The notes under the pieces were generated by a model. It saw only the letters and a program-made list of their open reading frames with translations. It searched no databases and was not told the DNA's origin. A program made the position numbers and the translations under genes. Of a stretch of DNA of 64,000 bases, positions 18,193-27,109 are shown piece by piece. The stretch is from Actinobacillus succinogenes 130Z (GTDB lineage Bacteria; Pseudomonadota; Gammaproteobacteria; Enterobacterales; Pasteurellaceae): assembly GCF_000017245.1 (NCBI RefSeq), contig NC_009655.1, positions 1,612,001-1,676,000 of the forward strand, in the 5' to 3' direction. Numbering within the stretch: the stretch's first letter is position 1; every line of letters begins with the position of its first letter.

Positions 18193-19926
18193 TTATATTT
18201 CCGCACTTCGCTTAAGACCGTAGCCCACCGCAAAAATGGCCAATGAACAGCAGGCAAATAACGCTCTGCCCCACAGCGGATTAGGAATAATAATCATCAG
18301 CAGAAGGCCTGCCGCCATTAACATAACTAAAATGCTTAGTTTTTTACGTTGCAAACGGTCTATCTCATCTTGACCTTCTTCAGCGATACATTCGGTATCT
18401 ACATCTTTAAAAAATGCCATTCTTCTTTGTTTATTATCATCCTTCGCTTCATTATAAAATAATGCGGTTAAGCAGAAGAATCCCGCAGTGAAAATTAGAT
18501 GTGCCGCAATAGTAATAATTACTTTTAATTCGGAAATTTCGCGTTTAGTGAGATCATCAACACCAAACCAACCTGCTACATATTCCGGCGTAAAGATTTT
18601 TACCACAGACCATGACACAAACATGCCGAATAATACCGTTGCCCAAGGTGCCCATTTTGGTGTCTTACGGATAATAATACCCAAGAATAGCGGTACTAAA
18701 ATAGGTGATTGTAATAAGGTCGCAACCTGCATCATTAAATCAAACAAACTTAAGTGTTTTAAGGAATTAAAGAATTGTGCCATTAAGATAACTAAGATAC
18801 CGTTAATTACACATACGATTTGACCGGTACGTAATAATTCTTTGTCGTCCGCTTTCCCTTTGCGCACTATCGGAGCATAGAAACTGCGAACAAATACACC
18901 TGAGTTACGGTTTAAAGCAGAGTCCATAGAAGACATTGTCGCGGCAAATAAACCCGCCATCAGTAAGCCGATGGTACCGGCCGGCATGACATTTTTAGCA
19001 AAGACAAGATAGACCGCATCCGATGCTTTTTTACCTAATTGCGGATAAAGAGACGGGGCTTCAGGATAAATAATTGCCGTTACCCAAGGTGGAATAAACC
19101 AAATAATTGTACCGATAAGCATTAATAACAACGCAAAGATTGCTGCTTTACTTGCATTTTTAGAATCTTTCGCATTTAAAAAACGATAAGAGTCTTGCAT
19201 ATTATTGATACTTTGCAGTTGTTTAACGATAAAGAAAAGGAAGGTACAAATTAAAATAAGCGGATAATTCATATCCGGACCGGTCACAAAACCACCCGGA
19301 AAACGATTAATGATTTCACTCGGACCGCCAATAACTACTAAACCGACAATAGCGCAAGCAACAGAAATAACCGCAACGACGAGCATTTGCACGAAATCCG
19401 ATGCGACGACACCCCATGCACCGCTTAATAACGAAATCAATAATACTGAAATACCAGTTACATAAATCGTCATAGTAATATCCGCATCAAATACCGCTGA
19501 AGCAAACACGGACAACCCGTTTAACCACACACCGGCATTAATGACACTAAGCGGAATAATTACCCAAGTAAAAAATTGTTCATTGCTTTTTCCAAAACGA
19601 CGACCAACCGCTTCTGTCGGCGTATCTACACGCATTTGTCTAAACCGTCTTGCGAAATACCAATAGGCGCAGGCATAAGCAACCATATTACCGACGAATA
19701 CGGCGATTACGGATAAGCCGTCATTGAACGCTTTACCTGCCGCACCGGTAAATGTCCATGCGGAAAATTGCGTCATAAAAGCTGTTCCTCCGACCATCCA
19801 CCAAAGCATTTTACCGCCGCCTCGGAAATAATCGCTTGTACTATTACTTGCCATTTTTTTAAACAATAAGCTGATTGTAATGATTAATGCAAAATAACCA
19901 GCCATAACAAGATAATCAATATTCAT
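18193..19926 (-). CDS. Sodium/solute symporter (SSS family), probable oligogalacturonide or uronate uptake
   Basis: 577-residue inner-membrane protein with about 13-14 transmembrane segments and the SSS/SLC5 pattern: GGKMLWWMVGGTAFMTQFSAW near residues 37-56, WNRGLSV-like segments, and LLMAGLFAATMSSMDSALNRN in the middle. Members couple sodium entry to uptake of sugars, uronates or carboxylates. The substrate is inferred from context only: it sits upstream of ogl and behind a KdgR/CRP-type promoter. No TogT or TogMNAB transporter is present nearby. The start has TTGGAGAA just upstream. Related SSS transporters serve unsaturated-uronate uptake in some vibrios. Confidence 0.85.
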   Translation of the reverse strand: MNIDYLVMAGYFALIITISLLFKKMASNSTSDYFRGGGKMLWWMVGGTAFMTQFSAWTFTGAAGKAFNDGLSVIAVFVGNMVAYACAYWYFARRFRQMRVDTPTEAVGRRFGKSNEQFFTWVIIPLSVINAGVWLNGLSVFASAVFDADITMTIYVTGISVLLISLLSGAWGVVASDFVQMLVVAVISVACAIVGLVVIGGPSEIINRFPGGFVTGPDMNYPLILICTFLFFIVKQLQSINNMQDSYRFLNAKDSKNASKAAIFALLLMLIGTIIWFIPPWVTAIIYPEAPSLYPQLGKKASDAVYLVFAKNVMPAGTIGLLMAGLFAATMSSMDSALNRNSGVFVRSFYAPIVRKGKADDKELLRTGQIVCVINGILVILMAQFFNSLKHLSLFDLMMQVATLLQSPILVPLFLGIIIRKTPKWAPWATVLFGMFVSWSVVKIFTPEYVAGWFGVDDLTKREISELKVIITIAAHLIFTAGFFCLTALFYNEAKDDNKQRRMAFFKDVDTECIAEEGQDEIDRLQRKKLSILVMLMAAGLLLMIIIPNPLWGRALFACCSLAIFAVGYGLKRSAEI

Positions 19927-19957
19927 AATTTTTCTCCAATCTGTTTTAACTATGGGG

Positions 19958-20022
19958 GTAATTTAACATAGTGAAAAAATAATTAATGTGATCTAGATCT
20001 ATTTTTGAAACAAAATTTTATT
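19958..20022 (-). promoter_or_regulatory. KdgR/CRP-type promoter of symporter-ogl operon
   Basis: Reading on the minus strand: a KdgR-like box with core TGAAACAAAATTTTA (20020 to 20006), a CRP-like site TGTGATCTAGATCTAT (20002 to 19987), and a weak -10 TAAATT (19965 to 19960). The CRP centre is about 30 bases from the -10, as in class II activation. The rest of the gap is AT-rich without other signals. Confidence 0.6.
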
Positions 20023-20082
20023 TTTAATGATAAAATATTTTATAAAATAAAACTGCTTTTTATTAATTAAAAATCAACAAAA

Positions 20083-20110
20083 AAACAGCACATTCATAAA
20101 TGTGCTGTTT
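20083..20110 (-). terminator. pelX terminator
   Basis: A 12-bp perfect stem (AAACAGCACATT with AATGTGCTGTTT), a 4-base loop, and a T run on the minus strand just after the pelX stop. Confidence 0.85.
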
Positions 20111-20123
20111 CTCATAATTTTAA

Positions 20124-22346
20124 CTAAAGTGAGCGTAACAGTGCCTGAATTTTCTTCACTTCCTCCAATCCCGAATTATCCTCAGAAAATTTTACATCAG
20201 TTAATTTTTGCAATTTTTTTAATACTTCCGATTTTGCTTCAGTCATTGCTGATGTTGTTAAAAATTCATTATTATTCAATATGCTACCATTAACTACATC
20301 AATATATTTACTTTCCTGATGAAATCTGAATGAGCGATTATTATTGAAAATACCTTGCTTAGGTCCGTTTTCATACGGGCTCTTTCTGAACAGATAATTA
20401 AATCGTTTATTATCGATTGATACATTGTTCTCGACAGTGAAAGTACCCGGATTAAAATTATCGGTAAAGCCATCCATGTTATTACGGAAAGAAATGCTGT
20501 TTTTAATAACATGGTTAACAGGTAGACCTTCACCGCCCAATTTAAACCCATTACCTATAGATGCACTTTTACTCGTTAATTTCAATGTCTGTCCATTCAT
20601 AAAAGAAATCGAATCTTCAATTGTGACTACGCCATTCGGACCGTCTTCCACTTTATTAAATAAATCCCAGCCATCATCTATGTTATGGTGAGAAATACAA
20701 CGAATAAAGGTATTACCGTCGCCGATTCGCATTTTAGCCGCAAAACCGTCAGCGTTAATTTGTGACTCATCCATATTGTTAAAACTGATACTGTCCGTGA
20801 CTACATTATAACTTGCCCATAATGGTCTACCGATTTTTTCAGGTGAAGTAATTTGAAAACCTGTATCCGGCGCATCGTGAGTAATAATATGACTAAAATT
20901 ATTATGACTCCCTTGAACAATTAGACTTGCACCCGCCACTTCAATATTTTCTACATTCCAGAAACTTGCTTGATGCAGAACTTCACCGACAAATTTAACT
21001 TTTCCTTCGACGCCTTTTAAGGTTTTAGGTAAACCTTTTAATCCGCTCATAGTCGTATCAAGCGTCACGGAAGCGTATTCACCCGGTTGCAGTTGAATCG
21101 TTCCACCCGGAGGTAATAATTCAAGTGCGGTAGTTAAATTCAATGGTTTTTCTATTGAGCCGTCACCCTCGATACTACCGTTTGTTGCAACATATAATAG
21201 TTTTGGATTTTTTAACTGATATTTTTCGATACTGAAACTTTGCTCAAATCCGTTTTCTTTTAATTTATTTTCCGGTACAAACCGTACATTTAAATCCGTT
21301 TTATGTTGATTGAGCTTTATTTTATGTTGAACATATTCGCCTGCTTTTATAACCGGTGATTTAAATAATGTTTTATTTCCTTGCCGTAAAATAAAAGCTC
21401 CGTCATAATTTGCTCTCGCCTGAAAGACATAATCATCGTCAATTGTCTTAGTAGAAGATTCGATATTCACCACTAAAGGCATAGGGTTTGAAGTAAATTT
21501 CGCCGCCTCTACTTTTTTTCCATCGGTAAGTTTTAAATCAACATTTTCCACGGTTATTTTTGCATTACGGGAAGCAAAGAACCCTAAATATTGCGTATCC
21601 GCATTCTGATTCGCCAGGATCCCCGGATTCACTTTATCTAATGTTTTCTTATACTCCTTACCATTCTGCTTGTAACTCATCACAAAACCCTGTTCATTTT
21701 TCTCAAGCGTTAAATGAATAACTTTATTTTCAAAATCAATACCTTCCGAATAGTCTTCTCTTACCAATCTATTACCTGCCGTTCCCCAAGGATCCTTGAT
21801 ACCTTCTCGATAAGAGGCATTAATATTAATTTTACCGTTATGCGCCCTAGTATTACTGCGTAATAAATTCATTACCATATTTGAAGCAGCCGGAAATTCT
21901 TCGTATCCTATAGATTGGGGTTCGGCACGAGGTTTACCTACAATATCACGTACCATAATACCGGCACCTTCCTGTCTATTTGGTTTTGCTCCTGTTTCCG
22001 GTCCTAATTGTTCCAAATGTACGTCGGCTGAAATAATAAAATTGGTATTAATTGGTAATTCCGTATAATAGTAAGTGACGCCTTCATGGGAGTTTGCCAA
22101 TTTACCACCTCGACTTTCAATAGTAAATTTAGATGCTAACGCTCCTTCCTGAACGGGGTGGCCATTAACCGTCGTTTTATTTATACCGACTTTTTCCGGC
22201 AAAATAGTCGAACCAAAATTAAGATCCGTTGACTGTCCGAATGCTACGCTTTTCCAAATAAGCTCATTTGGGTTAATCGTTGCCGCCATGCTTGATGCTG
22301 AAAATAATGTTAAATAAAAAAGTGTTGCCAAATTTTTATTTGTCAT
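20124..22346 (-). CDS. pelX: Exopolygalacturonate lyase, PL9 (PelX-like)
   Basis: 740-residue secreted pectate lyase with a signal peptide (cleavage near residues 20-22). Residues 25-380 form beta-rich accessory regions. Residues 385-700 form a right-handed parallel beta-helix with the PL9 active site. Calcium and catalytic candidates by spacing to Dickeya Pel9A are Asp533 (NADGFAAK), Asp557-Asp558 and Asp561 (DDGWD), and Lys602 (NGFKLGG). PelX-type enzymes release unsaturated digalacturonate from polymer ends in the periplasm. It is monocistronic with its own KdgR/CRP promoter and a strong AAGGAG site. An uptake signal lies at 21123-21131. Exo action and periplasmic location are inferred. 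Confidence 0.9.
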   Translation of the reverse strand: MTNKNLATLFYLTLFSASSMAATINPNELIWKSVAFGQSTDLNFGSTILPEKVGINKTTVNGHPVQEGALASKFTIESRGGKLANSHEGVTYYYTELPINTNFIISADVHLEQLGPETGAKPNRQEGAGIMVRDIVGKPRAEPQSIGYEEFPAASNMVMNLLRSNTRAHNGKININASYREGIKDPWGTAGNRLVREDYSEGIDFENKVIHLTLEKNEQGFVMSYKQNGKEYKKTLDKVNPGILANQNADTQYLGFFASRNAKITVENVDLKLTDGKKVEAAKFTSNPMPLVVNIESSTKTIDDDYVFQARANYDGAFILRQGNKTLFKSPVIKAGEYVQHKIKLNQHKTDLNVRFVPENKLKENGFEQSFSIEKYQLKNPKLLYVATNGSIEGDGSIEKPLNLTTALELLPPGGTIQLQPGEYASVTLDTTMSGLKGLPKTLKGVEGKVKFVGEVLHQASFWNVENIEVAGASLIVQGSHNNFSHIITHDAPDTGFQITSPEKIGRPLWASYNVVTDSISFNNMDESQINADGFAAKMRIGDGNTFIRCISHHNIDDGWDLFNKVEDGPNGVVTIEDSISFMNGQTLKLTSKSASIGNGFKLGGEGLPVNHVIKNSISFRNNMDGFTDNFNPGTFTVENNVSIDNKRFNYLFRKSPYENGPKQGIFNNNRSFRFHQESKYIDVVNGSILNNNEFLTTSAMTEAKSEVLKKLQKLTDVKFSEDNSGLEEVKKIQALLRSL

Positions 22347-22392
22347 AATGTTCTCCTTAAATCTAGAGGATTACTTTTCTTGTTTAATGAAT

Positions 22393-22462
22393 ATTGAATA
22401 ATATAACACAATTTTATTTATAAAAACGTGATCGAGATCTTATTTTGAAACATTATTTTAAT
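22393..22462 (-). promoter_or_regulatory. KdgR/CRP-type promoter of pelX
   Basis: On the minus strand: a KdgR-like box on core TGAAACATTATTTTA (22460 to 22446), a degenerate CRP site CGTGATCGAGATCTTA (22442 to 22427), and -10 TATATT (22405 to 22400). The expected start near 22393 puts the CRP centre at about -41.5. Confidence 0.65.
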
Positions 22463-22540
22463 AATGTAGACGAGAAGTTTTACATGTGGATATAACAACA
22501 AGGAAGATATCGTTGGCTACCTTTTAAAAATCATAAAAAT

Positions 22541-22569
22541 GGGACAAATCATTAAAATGATTGTCCCAA
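22541..22569 (-). terminator. Terminator of the kduD-kdgF operon
   Basis: TGGGACAAATCATT and ATGATTGTCCCA form a long stem with one bulged base, and on the minus strand a T run follows. The 22570-22631 stretch up to the kdgF stop holds nothing recognisable. Confidence 0.75.
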
Positions 22570-22631
22570 AGACTTTTATGTACATAATCAACCATAAAAG
22601 TAGTGCTCAAAAAATATATGCAAATGAAAAT

Positions 22632-22955
22632 TTATTTAATAAAATCTTTTCTCATAGGTGTAAAAGTATCAAGCAGCACACCTTTTTCCAAACACACACA
22701 TCCGTGTACTACATTCGGTTGCTTATAAAGTACGTCTCCTGCATTAACAATTTTTGTTTCATCGCCGATAGTAAATTCAAAACTACCGGATAATACGTAT
22801 GTTAATTGCTCATGCGGATGACTATGCAATGCACCTATTGCACCCTGCTCAAAGTGAACTTCAACAGACATAATATTTTCACTGTATGCAAGAATTTTAC
22901 GTTGCACACCGCCGCCAAGATCTTCTAATGGTATTTCGCAATTATAAACAAACAT
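22632..22955 (-). CDS. kdgF: Unsaturated-uronate linearising cupin KdgF
   Basis: 107-residue single-domain cupin. KdgF converts cyclic 4,5-unsaturated galacturonate to its linear keto form (DKI), which feeds the isomerase. The cupin metal ligands fit His44, His46 and Gln50 (HSHPHEQ) plus His84 (NVVHGC), with Gln in the usual Glu position as in Yersinia KdgF. The start has GGGGAA upstream. It is last in the kduD-dhuI-kdgK-eda-kdgF operon, 11 bases after eda. Confidence 0.92.
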   Translation of the reverse strand: MFVYNCEIPLEDLGGGVQRKILAYSENIMSVEVHFEQGAIGALHSHPHEQLTYVLSGSFEFTIGDETKIVNAGDVLYKQPNVVHGCVCLEKGVLLDTFTPMRKDFIK

Positions 22956-22966
22956 TTTCTGTTCCC

Positions 22967-23605
22967 CTATTTAACCAACGACAGTACATCACGAACTAAA
23001 TGACCAATTTCATCCCATCGTTTGTTCGCAATTAATGATTTCTCTACAAACCACGAACCTCCACAGGCAACAACATTCGGTATGGTCAGATAATCTTGAA
23101 TATTGTTTATATTAATTCCGCCGGTAGGCATAATTTGTAATTGCTGATAAGGACCTAATAACGCCTTAATCATATTTACCCCGCCAGAGGCTTCAGCTGG
23201 GAAGAATTTTACTGTTGTAATACCCAGTTCCAAGGCTCCTTCGATTGCCATCGGATTATTTACACCCGGTATAATCGGAATATTCAATTCCTGGCATAAA
23301 TGTACAATATTAGGGTTAAATCCTGGAGTTACAATACAATCCGCACCGGCGTTTTTGGCTCTAACTACTTGATCCGGCGTAAGTACCGTGCCGGCAGCAA
23401 TTAAAATATCAGGGTTATTTTTACGCAATAACCGAATAGCATCTTCAGCTGCGACAGACCGAAAAGTAATTTCCACGACAGGCAATCCGTTTTTAGCTAA
23501 AGTAGCGGCTAAGGGTAAAATATCTTCCGCATCATCTAGAGCAATAACAGGAATAATTTTTAACGTTCTCAGTTTTTCGATAATTTGGGTTGTCGTATAA
23601 GCCAT
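22967..23605 (-). CDS. eda: KDPG aldolase / 4-hydroxy-2-oxoglutarate aldolase
   Basis: 212-residue class I aldolase that splits 2-keto-3-deoxy-6-phosphogluconate into pyruvate and glyceraldehyde-3-phosphate, the last step of this pathway. Glu45 in VVEITFRS and the Schiff-base Lys133 in VKFFPAE are present, with the phosphate-binding TGGIN near residue 163. It starts ten bases after kdgK, with AAGGAA upstream. Confidence 0.96.
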   Translation of the reverse strand: MAYTTTQIIEKLRTLKIIPVIALDDAEDILPLAATLAKNGLPVVEITFRSVAAEDAIRLLRKNNPDILIAAGTVLTPDQVVRAKNAGADCIVTPGFNPNIVHLCQELNIPIIPGVNNPMAIEGALELGITTVKFFPAEASGGVNMIKALLGPYQQLQIMPTGGININNIQDYLTIPNVVACGGSWFVEKSLIANKRWDEIGHLVRDVLSLVK

Positions 23606-23614
23606 AATGATTCC

Positions 23615-24553
23615 TTAATTAAATTCCCGAATTAAATGTTTAGTTGCCTCTTTGTCAATGATAGCGCCTTTATGCTGAATCACTATACCGGCAAGTTTAT
23701 TTCCTCGTTGGCAGCTCTCAAACAAAGATTTTTGCTGCAAATAACCGTTTAAAAAGCCAGCATTAAAAGCATCGCCTGCCGATGTTGTATCCACAACTTG
23801 TCGTACAATTTCAGTAACAACTTGTTGTGTTTCACCATTATGATAAAAAACGGCACCATCTTCACCTGATTTCACTACAATAGTATCAATACCCAATCCA
23901 GCTAAACGAGAAATTGTCTGTTGGACGTTTTCATCCTGCCACAAGGATTGCTCGTCATCAAAAGTCACCAAGGCTAAATCCACTAAAGATAATAGGGCTT
24001 GATAACAAGCTTGTGTTTGCTGAAGATTATCCCATAATGCCGGACGATAATTGCTGTCAAACGCAATTTTTACTCCCGTCTTTTTCAGATTCTTGAGTTG
24101 TTTAATCAACAAAGTGCGGTCATTTTCCGGCAAAATTGCAAGCGAAATTCCGCTTAGATAAATCATATCCACCGTTGCTAATTTCGTCAGTACTTCAGCA
24201 TAACCTTCATGCTGCAATAAATAACGGGCTGCCGATTGACTCCGCCAATAAAGGAACGTCCGTTCGCCCTTATCATCCAACTGAATTAAATATAATCCCG
24301 GCTGGCGTTTTTGGTCTAACAAAACACAATCTGTGTTAATGCCGTCGTCCTGCCAATGCGCCAACATAGCTAAACTCAGATTATCCTTGCCTAGCACCGA
24401 TACATAAGAAATGTCAACTTGATCCTTTCGAGTAACGCGGGCTAAATAGGTTGCCGTATTTAGGGTATCACCTCCGTAAGTTTGACGCATTTGACCAAAA
24501 GGTTTACCGTTCAGCTCAATCATACATTCGCCCAAAATCGCTATTTTTTTCAT
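23615..24553 (-). CDS. kdgK: 2-keto-3-deoxygluconate kinase (PfkB family)
   Basis: 312-residue kinase that makes KDPG from KDG with ATP. It has the N-terminal ILGECMIELNG and TYGGDTLNTATYLAR sugar-binding elements, and the PfkB signature DTTSAGDAFNAGF with catalytic Asp261. The ATG at 24553 with GAGG upstream is preferred over the TTG two codons earlier. An uptake signal is embedded at 24112-24120. A perfect stem-loop separates it from the upstream isomerase gene. Confidence 0.95.
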   Translation of the reverse strand: MKKIAILGECMIELNGKPFGQMRQTYGGDTLNTATYLARVTRKDQVDISYVSVLGKDNLSLAMLAHWQDDGINTDCVLLDQKRQPGLYLIQLDDKGERTFLYWRSQSAARYLLQHEGYAEVLTKLATVDMIYLSGISLAILPENDRTLLIKQLKNLKKTGVKIAFDSNYRPALWDNLQQTQACYQALLSLVDLALVTFDDEQSLWQDENVQQTISRLAGLGIDTIVVKSGEDGAVFYHNGETQQVVTEIVRQVVDTTSAGDAFNAGFLNGYLQQKSLFESCQRGNKLAGIVIQHKGAIIDKEATKHLIREFN

Positions 24554-24573
24554 TATCAAGCCTCAATTGGATT

Positions 24574-24602
24574 AAACCTACTTAGAACAACTAAGTAGGT
24601 TT
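24574..24602 (-). other. Intercistronic 12-bp perfect stem-loop
   Basis: AAACCTACTTAG and CTAAGTAGGTTT with a 5-base loop lie between the isomerase stop and the kdgK start. No T run follows on the minus strand, so an mRNA-processing or stabilising role is more likely than full termination. Confidence 0.6.
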
Positions 24603-24612
24603 AATATGGTTG

Positions 24613-25254
24613 CTATCTTGCTAATACTTCACGAACAAAGGCTTCGATTTCTTTATCCTGACAATTTTCGAAGAAACATTGTTGGAAACGTTCGCCGCTG
24701 ACTGCAGTTTTCACCAATTCAGGGTCAATTGCACGTAAAGTGTCCAAGTAATTATCTTTCGCTACCGCTTTTTTCACTTCATTCAAAATACCCGCATTAC
24801 GTACCTGCGGTTCTTTGCGGTCAACCGGATAACCTTCACCGCGAATGCCGGTAAAAGCTTTTTCAAACATGTAGCGAACGTTTAATTCGGCGCCCCAGCC
24901 AAAACCTTTGGCAAAGGCCAAAGCAAGCGCATTACCGTTATTAATCTGACAGAATAAAAACGCATCCGCCGGATCAAGGCAATATCCGCATACAACACCG
25001 GGATGTAAATTAAGCGACATCATTGCCCCCTGTCCTGTGCCGCAGCCGGTTACCACAAAGTCCACGGCTTTAGAGTTAAGCAAAATACTTGCCATAATAC
25101 CTAAATGAATATAAGTTAAGTGATGGTCGTTTTCATTAGCCATTCCGACATTAAATACCGAATAACCTTTAGAATCCACAACATCTTTCAGCTCTTTTAA
25201 CACTACGGCATTTTTTGCCGCTTGGCTGTTTTCCATCATTAATGCAATTTTCAT
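24613..25254 (-). CDS. RpiB/LacAB-family isomerase, probable DhuI-type DKI isomerase
   Basis: 213-residue cytoplasmic protein of the RpiB family, with VVTGCGTGQGAMMSLN (Cys71 in the usual active-site position) and NNGNALALAF. It is longer than RpiB (about 150 residues), having a C-terminal extension of about 70 residues. Streptococcal DhuI, an RpiB-family protein of similar size, isomerises 4-deoxy-5-hexosulose-uronate (DKI) to DKII, the reaction done by KduI in enterobacteria. The position between kduD and kdgK, and the absence of kduI here, support this role. A generic sugar-phosphate isomerase remains possible. Confidence 0.82.
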   Translation of the reverse strand: MKIALMMENSQAAKNAVVLKELKDVVDSKGYSVFNVGMANENDHHLTYIHLGIMASILLNSKAVDFVVTGCGTGQGAMMSLNLHPGVVCGYCLDPADAFLFCQINNGNALALAFAKGFGWGAELNVRYMFEKAFTGIRGEGYPVDRKEPQVRNAGILNEVKKAVAKDNYLDTLRAIDPELVKTAVSGERFQQCFFENCQDKEIEAFVREVLAR

Positions 25255-25294
25255 ACTGATTTCCTTATTTAAATAATAAATTCTTTTAATTCGA

Positions 25295-26050
25295 TTAACG
25301 CGCTAACCAACCGCCGTCAACCGCGACGGTATAACCGTTTACATAATCACCGGCTGCGGAAGCCAGAAATACGCAAGGTCCCACTAAATCACTCGGCGTA
25401 CCCCAACGGCCTGCCGGAATACGATCTAAAATTTCTTTGCTGCGGGTTTCATCCGCACGCAATGCCGCTGTATTATCCGTTGCCATATAGCCCGGTGCGA
25501 CGGCATTTACATTAATATTGTATTTTGCCCACTCGTTTGCCATTGCCCGAGTTATTCCCATAATCGCACTTTTTGATGCCGTATACGAAGGCACACGAAT
25601 ACCGCCTTGGAAAGAAAGCATTGATGCCACGTTAATGATTTTACCGCCATGACCTTGGGCAATAAATTGTTTAGCTACAAGTTGAGAAAGAAAGAATACC
25701 GTTTTTAAATTAATATTAATTACGTCGTCCCAGTTTTGTTCGGAAAAATCAATAGCATCTTCACGACGGATAATACCGGCATTATTTACTAAAATATCAA
25801 TTTTACCAAAAACACCTACTGCTTTTTCTACGATGTCGGCAAGCCCTTCTTGTTTCATCAAATTCGCTTCGATATTAACAAACTTACGCCCCGTAGCTTC
25901 GATTTTTTCCTTGGTTTCCAAAGGTTCAACAAGGTTAATTCCGACGATATCACAACCGGACTGAGCCAAGCCCAAAGCCATGCCTTGTCCTAAACCGGTA
26001 TTACAACCGGTTACAAGCGCAACCTTTCCTGTTAAATCAAATAAATTCAT
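25295..26050 (-). CDS. kduD: 2-dehydro-3-deoxy-D-gluconate 5-dehydrogenase (SDR)
   Basis: 251-residue short-chain dehydrogenase that reduces 2,5-diketo-3-deoxygluconate to KDG with NADH. Nucleotide motif TGCNTGLG is at residues 14-21, NNAG at 89-92, and catalytic Ser143, Tyr156 and Lys160 (YTASK) are in place. The length matches E. coli KduD. The start at 26050 has TAGGAG upstream; the in-frame 40-codon extension has no homology. It is first in the operon, divergent from kdgR. Confidence 0.94.
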   Translation of the reverse strand: MNLFDLTGKVALVTGCNTGLGQGMALGLAQSGCDIVGINLVEPLETKEKIEATGRKFVNIEANLMKQEGLADIVEKAVGVFGKIDILVNNAGIIRREDAIDFSEQNWDDVININLKTVFFLSQLVAKQFIAQGHGGKIINVASMLSFQGGIRVPSYTASKSAIMGITRAMANEWAKYNINVNAVAPGYMATDNTAALRADETRSKEILDRIPAGRWGTPSDLVGPCVFLASAAGDYVNGYTVAVDGGWLAR

Positions 26051-26080
26051 ATAAATTCTCCTATATAGAATATGAATATT

Positions 26081-26187
26081 AAAGTTATAAACAACATAAC
26101 TTTTGCCTTTGTTTGACTGCATTATAATACAATAAAAATATTTTGCAATATTTCTGAAATACAATTTCAATTTTAATCAGATATAAT
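26081..26187. promoter_or_regulatory. Divergent kduD/kdgR control region
   Basis: A palindromic KdgR-like box, core TGAAATACAATTTCA (26155-26169), lies upstream of both genes. For kduD on the minus strand, TTGCAA (26148 to 26143), 16 bases and TATAAT (26126 to 26121) form a good promoter. For kdgR, TATAAT at 26182-26187 is a candidate -10, so the box would overlap its -35 region and allow autoregulation. An extra inverted repeat, AAAGTTAT (26081-26088) and ATAACTTT (26096-26103), sits in the kduD leader. No CRP site is seen. Confidence 0.65.
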
Positions 26188-26277
26188 ATAGATACATTTT
26201 TTAAACATTATTATTTGTGGTATGATGTAGAGGACTGATTATTGAACATTAGCATACAAACAATAGGGAAAATTATT

Positions 26278-27075
26278 ATGGAAAAAGGAAACCAGCCCGA
26301 AGCGGTCTCTTCCGTACTAAAAGTTTTTGGTATCATCGAAGCCCTCGCAGAACAAAAAGAAATAGGCATTACGGAACTTGCCCAGCGTCTTATGATGTCC
26401 AAAAGTACTACTTACCGTTTTTTACAAACCATGAAAATACTAGGATTCGTTACACAAGAAGGGGAAACAGAAAAATATAGCCTAACGTTAAAACTCTTTG
26501 AAGTTGGTGCCAAAGCGTTAGAATATGTCGATATCATTGCTTTAGCCAATCAGGAAATGTCCTATATCTCCAAACAAACTAATGAAACGCTACATTTAGG
26601 AACATTAGACGGTTCTGAAATTATCTATCTACATAAAATTGACTCCAGTTATAACCTAAGAATGTATTCCCGCATTGGACGCAGAAACCCAACTTATAGT
26701 ACGGCAATAGGTAAAGTATTACTTTCCGGATTCAGCGATAAAGAAATAAAATCCTTATTAGCCGATGTTACGTTTGTCAAACATACGGATAAAACACTAG
26801 AAAATATCACCCAGCTTATTCGGGAGATAGAAACAGTCCGTCAGCAGCACTACGCCGAAGATAATGAAGAACAAGAACCCGGTTTACGTTGTATCGGGGC
26901 GCCAATTTATAATCGTTTTGGACGAATTATCGCCGGTCTTTCTATTTCGATTCCGACTATCCGTTTTGAAGAAGAAAAATTACCCTACTTAGTAAATTTG
27001 TTACAAACGGCCGGTAAAAACATTTCGGAACAACTAGGTTATCATGATTATCCGGCTATTCTACCGGTAGAATAA
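26278..27075 (+). CDS. kdgR: Pectin-catabolism repressor KdgR (IclR family)
   Basis: 265-residue IclR-family regulator, the repressor of pectinolysis genes that is released by KDG. It has an N-terminal winged helix (VSSVLKVFGIIEAL, EIGITELAQRLMMSKSTTYRFLQTM) and a C-terminal effector domain (RMYSRIGRRNPTYSTAIGKVLL, AEDNEEQEPGLRCI), all close to E. coli KdgR. The ATG at 26278 with AGGGA upstream is preferred over a TTG at 26242. It is divergent from the kduD operon, with a KdgR-like box between. Confidence 0.95.
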   Translation: MEKGNQPEAVSSVLKVFGIIEALAEQKEIGITELAQRLMMSKSTTYRFLQTMKILGFVTQEGETEKYSLTLKLFEVGAKALEYVDIIALANQEMSYISKQTNETLHLGTLDGSEIIYLHKIDSSYNLRMYSRIGRRNPTYSTAIGKVLLSGFSDKEIKSLLADVTFVKHTDKTLENITQLIREIETVRQQHYAEDNEEQEPGLRCIGAPIYNRFGRIIAGLSISIPTIRFEEEKLPYLVNLLQTAGKNISEQLGYHDYPAILPVE

Positions 27076-27109
27076 TGATTGATTCAGATATAAAAAAACC
27101 GCAATTTTA

